A stretch of 45,835 bases of DNA from Acidimicrobiales bacterium (lineage in GTDB: Bacteria > Actinomycetota > Acidimicrobiia > Acidimicrobiales > SHLQ01): contig SHLQ01000006.1 in the NCBI GenBank assembly GCA_004282895.1, positions 1-45,835 of the forward strand. The letters run 5' to 3'. Position numbers and translations under genes: made by a program. Every line of letters begins with the position of its first letter. Position 1 is the first letter of the stretch. Below the pieces are notes generated by a model. That model was not told where the DNA came from. It saw only the letters and a program-made list of their open reading frames with translations, and did no database searches. Positions 1 to 7,085 of this stretch are shown here, in pieces.

Positions 1-750
1 GCCGATGCCCGAGAACTCAGGAATCTCCTCGAACTGGATGACCTCGGCCGCGACCGACCGAATGGCCTGGTTGCGTTCGGCATTGTTGATGTCGGTTCGG
101 ACATTACGCAACTGCTGCTTTACCGTACTGAGTTCGCTGTTGACGCTGGTCGACAGCTGGTTGAGGGACGGCGACGATTCGTCGAGCCTCGAGATTTGGT
201 CGAGCACGTCTTCCTGTTGCACGAGAAGCGCCGCCTCTTGCGCGACGAGCTCAACCTCGAGTGCGGTATAGCTGTCGGTCAACGCCTGATCGCTGGCCGC
301 GGCGTCGGCGATACGGAGCTCGACGTAGCTCTCCGCGAGCGCATTCGCAGTATCGCGAGCGAGCTCGGCGTCGGTTCTTTTGACGAGGACAGCCAGAATG
401 TCCGAGTCGGGTTCGAACTCGACCTTGACGTTGCGTTGGACGTCGGCCGGATCACCTATGCCCAGCTTCTGCGAAGCAAGTTCGGCTGTGCGAAGCGAGC
501 TCAGCACGCCGCGCTCTCGTTCGAGCGAGATGCGAGGCAGGTTATTCTCGGTCGTTCGCGGCACTGGCGCCGGGTTGACGAGGACTTCGGCGCGTGCCTC
601 GACCGTCACGCTTCGAGTCTGCACGTAGACGTATCCGAGGATCGTGAACAGTGCGGTGATCATCAGAACCAGGAGCCACCGAGCCCGCAGTGCGGCGAGA
701 TAGTCCTCAAGTCCTGGGGTCTCCCGAGCATCCGGGTTCTCATACATCAT
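1..750 (-). CDS. Wzz-like polysaccharide co-polymerase (chain-length determinant), 3' part missing
   Basis: The frame reads leftward from ATGATG at 750/747 through 250 codons to the window edge with no stop, so the C-terminus lies outside. Residues 20-43 form a transmembrane helix (ALRARWLLVLMITALF...). An extracytoplasmic region rich in E, A, R and L follows, with coiled-coil character from about residue 150 to 230. This N-terminal TM plus alpha-helical periplasmic domain is the Wzz/YveK co-polymerase layout, which sets polymer length with a Wzy polymerase. It is the most canonical of three such proteins in the window. It lies 109 bp downstream of a GT4 gene on the same strand. A TACTTT box at 811-806 could be its own -10. 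Whether a C-terminal kinase domain follows cannot be seen. Confidence 0.85.
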   Translation of the reverse strand, partial: MMYENPDARETPGLEDYLAALRARWLLVLMITALFTILGYVYVQTRSVTVEARAEVLVNPAPVPRTTENNLPRISLERERGVLSSLRTAELASQKLGIGDPADVQRNVKVEFEPDSDILAVLVKRTDAELARDTANALAESYVELRIADAAASDQALTDSYTALEVELVAQEAALLVQQEDVLDQISRLDESSPSLNQLSTSVNSELSTVKQQLRNVRTDINNAERNQAIRSVAAEVIQFEEIPEFSGIG

Positions 751-859
751 GGCGACGCTGCTCTCGTTTCTGCGATCTTGCGTGAAGAGGCGACAAGACG
801 CAGTAAAAGTATGCCTTCTCCCGCACCCTTCGGGCGATCGGCCGATTGGCCTATCTGCG

Positions 860-1945
860 TTATGGCGCGTGCGCGAGCACCTCATCGTAGAAACCAGCGG
901 TTTTCTCTGCAACGCCTCTGGGGCTCAGCCTCTCGAACGTCGTTGCCAACTGCTCCTGGCTCTCGACGTAGAGCTGGTCATCCGACAACAGCTCGACCAG
1001 TGCTTCTGCGAGCTCCTCAACCGACTCAGGTTGCACAAGACGGCCGCCCGAGTCGCCGGCGAACAATTGCCGCAGGCCGCCCACGGCAGATGACACCGCC
1101 GGCCGCAGGAAATCGATCGCCATCACCCCCACCGCCGACTGCGTGGCGTCACGGTACGGCAGGGCAACGACCGCAGCGTCCTCAAAGAACGTGGCGATCT
1201 CGTCGTGGTCTATGAAGCGGTTGTGCAGCGCCACCCAGTCGGGCACCGTCCCAACAAAGACCGATTCGAGGTCAGCCCCGCGTCCGGCAACGACAAGTCG
1301 GGCATCCGGCACGTGCTCACGGACAACGTGCATCGCCTTCACGAGGATGTCCAAACCCTTGTAGGTCCAGATTCGACCGAAGAACAACACGTCATGACGG
1401 TTGGTTGGCTTCACCTTCGGCGATCGATCACCAATCCAGACCGAACGCATCGCCGGTAGGTCGATGACCGAAATGGGCGCGTCTCCGACCTGTTCTCGAA
1501 GTTCCGCCCGCATCTCGTCAGTATGCACGATGAAACCGGCAGCGGTCTTGTGCATCACGCGCCGCGCCGGGTAGCTACCGGGGATGCGGTCGCCGTCACC
1601 GGTGTGGGGGTGGACATCGTGCACCGTCACGACCTTCGGCATACGCAACGTTGACAGACCGAGATCCACCCACGGATCCCCCGTTTGTTGCACATGGACA
1701 AGGTCGAACTCGCGTAGGCGCCTCAACAGCGACGGCGTTGTCCTGATGTTCCTGGGGTCCCGGAAGCGCGGCTTCGCAAATGCCTCCAGACGAACGTGAT
1801 CACCCAATCGCAACGCCATTCGTTCCCGCAGCGGCTCTGGCGTGAACACCGTGAGGTCGACGATCGAAGCGAGCTCGTTTGCGATCGCCGCCGAATAGTC
1901 CTCGAACGCAAGATGAAGGAACGCAATACGTGGAGACGAGGTCAC
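860..1945 (-). CDS. Glycosyltransferase family 4
   Basis: A 361-residue GT-B glycosyltransferase, probably adding a sugar to a lipid-linked EPS repeat unit on the cytoplasmic side. It has an N-terminal Rossmann half (RIAFLHLAFEDYS), the VTVHDVHPHTGDGDR segment typical of GT4 acceptor domains, and a C-terminal half with VLFFGRIWTYKGLDILV and a nucleotide-sugar loop ALPYRDATQSAVGVMAIDF. The usual EX7E motif is degenerate here (the first Glu is apparently Asp). The frame opens at a TTG (1978), but GTG at 1945 is preferred. It gives the normal start just before the first beta strand, and a GATAAT box sits exactly 6 nt upstream. Followed by a wzz-like gene on the same strand; divergent from the beta-helix gene. 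Confidence 0.85.
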   Translation of the reverse strand: MTSSPRIAFLHLAFEDYSAAIANELASIVDLTVFTPEPLRERMALRLGDHVRLEAFAKPRFRDPRNIRTTPSLLRRLREFDLVHVQQTGDPWVDLGLSTLRMPKVVTVHDVHPHTGDGDRIPGSYPARRVMHKTAAGFIVHTDEMRAELREQVGDAPISVIDLPAMRSVWIGDRSPKVKPTNRHDVLFFGRIWTYKGLDILVKAMHVVREHVPDARLVVAGRGADLESVFVGTVPDWVALHNRFIDHDEIATFFEDAAVVALPYRDATQSAVGVMAIDFLRPAVSSAVGGLRQLFAGDSGGRLVQPESVEELAEALVELLSDDQLYVESQEQLATTFERLSPRGVAEKTAGFYDEVLAHAP

Positions 1946-1951
1946 GGAACA

Positions 1952-1957
1952 ATTATC
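1952..1957 (-). promoter_or_regulatory. Leaderless-type -10 box (GATAAT) for the GT4 gene
   Basis: On the minus strand GATAAT is followed by 6 nt and then the GTG at 1945. This is the spacing expected when transcription starts at the start codon. No Shine-Dalgarno sequence is visible. Inferred from sequence only. Confidence 0.5.
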
Positions 1958-2087
1958 GGCCAATCTGTCGCCCGACAAGACATTTCAATTTCATGTCGAT
2001 TACATTGCGGCCGGGCGACAAACGGTCACCGACCGTGGTGCGAATCACACATGAGATTCCCATCTGGTGACTGAAAGGGAAACTGAA

Positions 2088-3869
2088 GTGAAGACCACCA
2101 ACGAATCCGGCTGGACCAGCCATGCAAAAACACTCTTGGTGATGGTTCTGCTGGCAGCAGTACTTGTCGTCGCCCCGCCTGCAGGGGCAACATCGGCGCG
2201 CACGCTCTACGTCAAGGCCGGTGCTGCCGGTGGCGGAGACGGCTCCGCCGGTCGCCCGTACAACGACCTCGGCGTGGCGAGCCGCGCGTTGCGGCCGGGT
2301 GACACCCTTGTCATACGCGCTGGCACGTATCGCAAGACGCTCCAGATCATCAACCGTCATGGCAACGGCCGCTGGACGACGTTTCGCGGAGAACCTGGTG
2401 CCCGAATTGCCCCAACGGGCGCGGACGGCGTGCTGGTCTCCAACTCGAGCTACGTCCGAATCAGCGGGCTCGAGCTCATCGGCCATGGCGGCAACACCGG
2501 CTCCGGCGTCCTCATCCGTGACCGTGCGCACCATGTCGACGTCATCTCCAATCACGTTCACAGCTGGGCAGGCTCGGGCGTGGCCGCTATCAACTCTGGT
2601 TCGATCAAGGTAACCGGCAACCACATCCATGGGAACACGATGCGCAGCCCGCACCAGACCAGCGGTATCTCGATCTTCAAGCCGTATGGGCCCAACGAGG
2701 CCGGCATCGACAACGTGATCGCCAACAACATTGTCCATAACAACGTGACACATGTGGTCGACCCAAACCGAGGGATCATCACCGACGGCAACTGCGTGAT
2801 CCTCGATCTGTTCTCGGCCACGAATTACCAGGGCCACACGCTGGTCGAGCGGAATCTCTGTGTCCGCAATGGCGGTCGCGGAATCCATCTCAAGAAGTCG
2901 AGCAACGCCACCGTCATCAACAACACGCTCTGGCACAACCAGCGCACGTCCCGCATCATCGATGGCGAACTCGTGTCAGACGGCGGGGTCAACAACGTCT
3001 TCCGCAACAACCTCATCAAAGCCCCCAACAGCAAGGGGTCCATCAATATCCACGACGCCTCACCTCAAGTGAACGGCAACAATCTGGTCGACGCAGGCAA
3101 CAACTACGGTCGCAACTCCTGGAACCAGGCCCGGATTTCCGGTCGGGTGCTGACCAACCCCGACGGTGCCGCGACCCACGCGAACTTCCGACCAGTAGCG
3201 GGCTCCCCGGCAATCGGCACTGGTGCGGTCGGCGGGACAGCGACTGTCCCAAAAACCACAACCACGACAACCGCAGCGCCGGCTACAACCACCACATCCG
3301 TGGGCCCGGCCACCACGGCCGCGGTCGCGCCGACAGCAACGCCGGCGCCGCGTGAACTGGGAGCGCAATCAACAGAATCCAGAACGCTGCGCGTACCTCG
3401 CGCCGTTGGGTATTGCGGCGATCTTCTGGCCACGATTGTTGGTTCCGACAACGATGACGTCATCATCGGTACGGCGGGCGATGACATCATTACCGGGGGG
3501 TTGGGCGATGACATCATCGATGGCCGCGGTGGCGACGACATCATCTGTGGCGGCGATGGCAACGATGAGTTGCACGGCGGACTCGGCGACGATCTGATGC
3601 TGGGACAGGACGGACGAGATCGCCTCTACGGCCATGGCGGAAAAGACGACCTTCGTGGCGGCGCTGGGCGCGATCGCCTCGCTGGCGGACCGGGCCCAGA
3701 TCTCCTCGCTGGAGGCCCCGCTGCTGACACCCTGGTCGGCAATGGGGGTAACGATCGGCTGATTGGCCACACGGGCGCCGACAAACTTCTTGGCAAGAAC
3801 GGCAACGACCTTTGTGTCGGCGGCGCCGCGGACGATCACTTCGTAAGCTGCGAGCGCAGCCGCGATTAG
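2088..3869 (+). CDS. Secreted parallel beta-helix protein with C-terminal RTX repeats
   Basis: A 593-residue exported protein. GTG 2088 is chosen because AAAGGGA at 2074-2080 lies 7 nt upstream; GTG 2067 is possible. A signal peptide (LLVMVLLAAVLVVAPPAGA) ends near residue 35. Residues about 40-375 begin TLYVKAGAAGGGDGSAGRPY, the start typical of right-handed beta-helix (PbH1) polysaccharide lyases and hydrolases, and carry repeated N-N-x-I/V rungs. A Thr-rich linker (about 385-430) follows. The last roughly 150 residues are GGxGxD-type RTX nonapeptides that bind calcium in known families. Cysteines bracket the module (VGYCGD at the start, FVSCE at the end). The substrate is unknown; a role in trimming or binding the cluster's own polymer is inference. 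Its stop overlaps the convergent methyltransferase stop by 4 bp (TTAG). Confidence 0.88.
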   Translation: MKTTNESGWTSHAKTLLVMVLLAAVLVVAPPAGATSARTLYVKAGAAGGGDGSAGRPYNDLGVASRALRPGDTLVIRAGTYRKTLQIINRHGNGRWTTFRGEPGARIAPTGADGVLVSNSSYVRISGLELIGHGGNTGSGVLIRDRAHHVDVISNHVHSWAGSGVAAINSGSIKVTGNHIHGNTMRSPHQTSGISIFKPYGPNEAGIDNVIANNIVHNNVTHVVDPNRGIITDGNCVILDLFSATNYQGHTLVERNLCVRNGGRGIHLKKSSNATVINNTLWHNQRTSRIIDGELVSDGGVNNVFRNNLIKAPNSKGSINIHDASPQVNGNNLVDAGNNYGRNSWNQARISGRVLTNPDGAATHANFRPVAGSPAIGTGAVGGTATVPKTTTTTTAAPATTTTSVGPATTAAVAPTATPAPRELGAQSTESRTLRVPRAVGYCGDLLATIVGSDNDDVIIGTAGDDIITGGLGDDIIDGRGGDDIICGGDGNDELHGGLGDDLMLGQDGRDRLYGHGGKDDLRGGAGRDRLAGGPGPDLLAGGPAADTLVGNGGNDRLIGHTGADKLLGKNGNDLCVGGAADDHFVSCERSRD

Positions 3870-4699
3870 TTCTTATCGGCAGATGCGGTGCCGACGAACG
3901 GTTCGTGTGGGTCCTTGACCACAAGGCCAATGAAGCTGTTACCCATTGGTCCCAGCACCCGACCCGCGGTCGCGTCGAAGACCTTCATTCCGCGGAGAAT
4001 CCGAGCCTGATCGCCGCCGAGCACCCGCTCGAGGGTTGTGTACACCTTGGCGTGAAAGAGGGCTCGCAGCGTCTCTACGTGCACCGAGCGCTCCAAAATC
4101 TGGCTCTTCGTCGCCTGTTCGAGCAGTTCGTGGTCCCATCGAAAGACGTAGTTGATCTCGCCCTCCTCCTCCTCGAATTCCTGTCCAAGCGCTCGGGTGA
4201 TCAGGCCGGAGTGGGGTTCGATCACAATGACGGCCTTGCGGGCGACGCGCACCATCTCGTTGAAGCCGGTAACGGGACGGGGCAGATGGTGCAGCCCCGC
4301 CTGTACGAGTACCAGGTCGATGGACTCATCCGGCAGGTCGATGTTCTCCGCGTCCAGTCGACGGTGCTTGAGCGTTGGCTCCCGTTGCATGGAGATCTCC
4401 ACAGCAGCCGGAGAGAAGTCGGTGTTCGTCACGTCGAAGAAGCCGGCACGACGCAGCTGGGACGCCTCCTTGCCCACGCCGCCGCACACGATCAGAACAG
4501 ACCAGTCCTTGGGCGAACTAGGGACGTGCTCGAAGAGTCGGTCGAGGGCCTTCGTTATGAGCTGATCCCGCAACCTCACGCGGGCCACGTCATCGGTGTC
4601 GAGGAACTCCAGGTAGTCGTCCGCAGCGGAATATCGTTTGTTGAAGGCTTCGGCTTGCCGGTCCTTGGCCCCGTTTTCGAGGTTGGCGTCGCGATTCAC
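3866..4699 (-). CDS. Class I SAM-dependent methyltransferase
   Basis: A 277-residue Methyltransf_11-type enzyme. Motif I is seen as VLIVCGGVGKEAS (about residues 68-80), an acidic residue follows strand 2 (NTDFS, D94), and the motif IV region is IDLVLVQAGLHHLPRP. A FEEEEGEINY insertion lies C-terminal. It probably methylates a sugar or lipid-linked intermediate of the EPS locus, but the substrate is not readable from sequence. The only usable start in frame is GTG 4699, because the frame is closed by an upstream TAG. That start codon lies inside a strong hairpin (4693-4727). The G-rich stretch before it is only 1 nt away, so initiation may be weak or regulated. It sits 57 bp after the VCBS-RTX gene on the same strand. 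Confidence 0.85.
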   Translation of the reverse strand: MNRDANLENGAKDRQAEAFNKRYSAADDYLEFLDTDDVARVRLRDQLITKALDRLFEHVPSSPKDWSVLIVCGGVGKEASQLRRAGFFDVTNTDFSPAAVEISMQREPTLKHRRLDAENIDLPDESIDLVLVQAGLHHLPRPVTGFNEMVRVARKAVIVIEPHSGLITRALGQEFEEEEGEINYVFRWDHELLEQATKSQILERSVHVETLRALFHAKVYTTLERVLGGDQARILRGMKVFDATAGRVLGPMGNSFIGLVVKDPHEPFVGTASADKN

Positions 4700-4727
4700 T
4701 CCCCCTGTGTAGCAGGGGAAGTGAATC
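4693..4727 (-). promoter_or_regulatory. 15-bp hairpin covering the methyltransferase start codon
   Basis: Arms 4693-4707 and 4713-4727 pair over 15 positions with one mismatch around a 5-nt loop (tgtag). On the minus-strand transcript the 3' arm contains the GTG start at 4699 and the adjoining G-rich tract. No U-tract follows, so a terminator is less likely than a structure that hides the start or processes the mRNA between the VCBS-RTX gene and the methyltransferase. Confidence 0.6.
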
Positions 4728-4756
4728 TGCTCTAGCGCCGTTTGACCTGTTCTGGC

Positions 4757-6907
4757 CTACTCACATCGCGTGAGGACTTCGAACGAACTGCAGGTGTCCG
4801 TACCGACGCCGCCGTGACCGAAGTCGGTGCCGGTTCCTCCGACCATGCGGTCATTGCCGCCTCCACCAAACAGACGGTCATTGCCGGCGTGACCCTTCAG
4901 CTGATCCCGACCGTTGCCGGCCACCAACTCATCCGCTCCCGAGTTGCCCGACAAGCGGTCGATTCCCTTGCCGCCGTTGATCACATCGTTGCCTGGTCCG
5001 CCCTGCACAACGTCACGCCCCAAGCCGCCGTCGATTCGATCATTGCCCCGGTCACCGAAGATGCGATCGTTCCCTTCGCCACCGGAGATCACGTCCGATC
5101 CTCCGAGCGCACAGATGATGTCGTTGCCACCGAGCCCGTCGATCACATCAACGCCCGGTGTTCCCTGGATCACGTCGTTGCCCTCGGTCGGTGACTGGCC
5201 TTGACCAATCGAGACCGTGACGGGCCGCCCTCCGCACAGAACCGCAGCTGGCGGCATCGTGGTCGTTGTTGTCGTCGTCGTGGTAGTCGTTGTCGTGATC
5301 GGCGGACCAACCTGCGGGGCCTCGGCCAAGGTCGCCAGCAAAGCGGCCTTCGTAGTGCGGCTGCAGGCGGCACTCCCCTGGCGCAACGTGACCCTCTGAT
5401 TGATCGCACCGACGCGACAGCTTTCAAAGATGCCGTTCGGCCAGCGCACCAAGACCGGTGCGATCTGTGACGCCGACCCCAGACCGAAGTGCAGCGTCCC
5501 GGTGTCCTGCGCCCGATGATTGCGATGGCCGTTCTCTCGAACCTGCCAACTGTCCGCGCCCACGAAGACCTGCGCCCCCATGGCGTCCGGGTTGGAACCC
5601 TCAAGATCGATGGCAAGCCAATTGCCCGGCCCGCCCTTGTTCATGAGGAAGTGATCCGGCGCCCGATCGAAGTCGTAGCCGTTGCCGACCCAGGCGTCCA
5701 TCCAGCCGTCGTCATCGATGTCCGTCACCAAGATGCCTGCTGCAGTCTCGGCGATCGTTGACGGCAGGAGTGAGGTCCCGGCGATCGTGAAGTTGCCGAC
5801 ACCATCGTTGCGGAGGAGAACGTTTCGCTTCTGACCCTCCTCCTTGTGACTACAGCCCGCGAGAATGTCGAGATCGCCATCATTGTCGAAGTCGGCCGCA
5901 GCCGCTGATCGACAGTTGTCGATGAGCGGATCGATCGGCAGTGCCGGAGCGGTGCGAGGAGAGGCGCCGTCGATCAGGTCGTAGATCGCCAGCGGCAGCG
6001 GGCCGGCAAAATTGGCGGCCGATTGACCGCGCACAGCCAACATCTCTGGATGAAGGTCGCCGTCGAAGTCGCCGATGATCACTTCGCGCAGATGGCTGAT
6101 GGGGCCGTTGCGACGACGGGTCGCCGGTGTCGGCGCTGCGGTCAGCGTCGTCTTTCCCGTAGCGATCGAGCTCTCGTTCAGCGTGAAACTGTTGTGCACC
6201 ACCACAATCGGTGTCGCGGTTGGTCCGGTGGACGTCAGCTGGGCGAAACGAAGGCTGCCCGTCGACATCGACCCGTTGTTCGCCGCCTTCGTCCATGCCG
6301 AACCGTCGCCGTTGTTCAAGTACAACGCAGAGGGCACGTTGACGCCCGCGTTCACCGGCGGCGAGCGCAGATCGAGATTCGTGATGATGACATCCATGTC
6401 GCCGTCGACGTCGAAGTCCAGGAAGAGCGGCTGACGACCCCGGCCGGCAGTGTCGGTGATTTCCCCTGCGTCGGCCCGTTGCGCCAGTGTCCCACCGTTG
6501 TTGATGAACAGGCGATTGTCGTTATTGCGTCCGGACACCTCGAAGAGATCTTCGTCGCCGTCGCCGTCGATGTCCGAGAACGCCGCACCGTGGGTATCGA
6601 GCGCACTCACCCCGCCCGACTGCACCGCCGTACGAATGGTCGTCCCGGCACTGATGTCGATGAGCGCTTCCGATGTCGATCCGTGATTGTTCGACCAGAT
6701 GTCAACATGGGCGCCGCCGAGGTCCCGGGTCGTCGCTCCACTCCACGCTGGACTTGTTCCACCCTGCACCGCCGACGGCACCGTCTCCACCGAGAACCCG
6801 GCCCAGCCTTGCCCGCTCGCACCAGGCGCAAACGCCACCAGCGTCGCCACCACTGCCAACACGACAAGTACCTGTGCCCGCACTCCTCGCCAAGTAAACC
6901 GTGTCAT
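4757..6907 (-). CDS. Secreted VCBS/FG-GAP-ASPIC protein with C-terminal RTX repeats (copy 1)
   Basis: A 716-residue exported protein. ATG 6907 is preferred (AGGG 5 nt upstream, directly before the signal peptide); an in-frame GTG exists at 6925. The signal peptide ends at GASGQ (about residue 33). The body has FG-GAP/VCBS beta-propeller repeats with Ca-loop motifs such as DIDGDGDED, DFDVDGDMD, DFDNDGDLD and DIDDDGWMD. An ASPIC/UnbV-like domain follows (NWLAIDLEGSNPDAMGAQV to VRWPNGIFESC). Next come 13 consecutive Thr, then about 150 residues of RTX repeats (GGNDIICALGG, GGEGNDRIFGD) ending in LTRCE. Family knowledge suggests an extracellular Ca-dependent adhesive or matrix protein; no enzyme motif is seen. 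It is a tandem paralogue of the next gene upstream. Confidence 0.9.
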   Translation of the reverse strand: MTRFTWRGVRAQVLVVLAVVATLVAFAPGASGQGWAGFSVETVPSAVQGGTSPAWSGATTRDLGGAHVDIWSNNHGSTSEALIDISAGTTIRTAVQSGGVSALDTHGAAFSDIDGDGDEDLFEVSGRNNDNRLFINNGGTLAQRADAGEITDTAGRGRQPLFLDFDVDGDMDVIITNLDLRSPPVNAGVNVPSALYLNNGDGSAWTKAANNGSMSTGSLRFAQLTSTGPTATPIVVVHNSFTLNESSIATGKTTLTAAPTPATRRRNGPISHLREVIIGDFDGDLHPEMLAVRGQSAANFAGPLPLAIYDLIDGASPRTAPALPIDPLIDNCRSAAAADFDNDGDLDILAGCSHKEEGQKRNVLLRNDGVGNFTIAGTSLLPSTIAETAAGILVTDIDDDGWMDAWVGNGYDFDRAPDHFLMNKGGPGNWLAIDLEGSNPDAMGAQVFVGADSWQVRENGHRNHRAQDTGTLHFGLGSASQIAPVLVRWPNGIFESCRVGAINQRVTLRQGSAACSRTTKAALLATLAEAPQVGPPITTTTTTTTTTTTTMPPAAVLCGGRPVTVSIGQGQSPTEGNDVIQGTPGVDVIDGLGGNDIICALGGSDVISGGEGNDRIFGDRGNDRIDGGLGRDVVQGGPGNDVINGGKGIDRLSGNSGADELVAGNGRDQLKGHAGNDRLFGGGGNDRMVGGTGTDFGHGGVGTDTCSSFEVLTRCE

Positions 6908-6937
6908 TCCATCCCTACAAACCACGCTCCGTAGGCG

Positions 6938-6943
6938 AGAGTA
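6938..6943 (-). promoter_or_regulatory. Candidate -10 box (TACTCT) for VCBS-RTX copy 1
   Basis: TACTCT on the minus strand lies 30 nt before ATG 6907, which also has a Shine-Dalgarno-like AGGG. It would give this gene its own promoter downstream of the 6993-7033 hairpin. Sequence inference only. Confidence 0.3.
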
Positions 6944-6992
6944 CCCGTCGCCCTACCGTGCGTCTATACCAATACGCCTCTGCCAAAATGTG

Positions 6993-7033
6993 ACGATGGG
7001 GTACCGAACCCTGACCGTTCGGTACCCCATCGT
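6993..7033 (-). terminator. Perfect 17-bp hairpin, likely intrinsic terminator of VCBS-RTX copy 2
   Basis: Arms 6993-7009 and 7017-7033 are perfectly complementary over 17 bp, with a 7-nt loop (cctgacc). Read on the minus strand, it lies 53 bp after the stop of the 7086-9329 gene and is followed by CACATTTTGG, a short T-run. This fits an intrinsic terminator separating the tandem paralogues, although the T-tract is short and offset. Confidence 0.65.
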
Positions 7034-7085
7034 TCTCCACTCCACTCCCCTTCCGGGGCGATGGTGAAAGTGTGGTGTTGCTGAC

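Noticed and set aside
196-1215. Long plus-strand open frame of 339 codons near the left edge
   Set aside because: It lies antisense to the Wzz-like gene and the GT4 gene, both of which show clear family sequence; the translation is low-complexity and Arg-rich.
3369-3839. Minus-strand frame inside the RTX region
   Set aside because: Repetitive DDxI codons create open antisense frames; the product is repeat shadow only.
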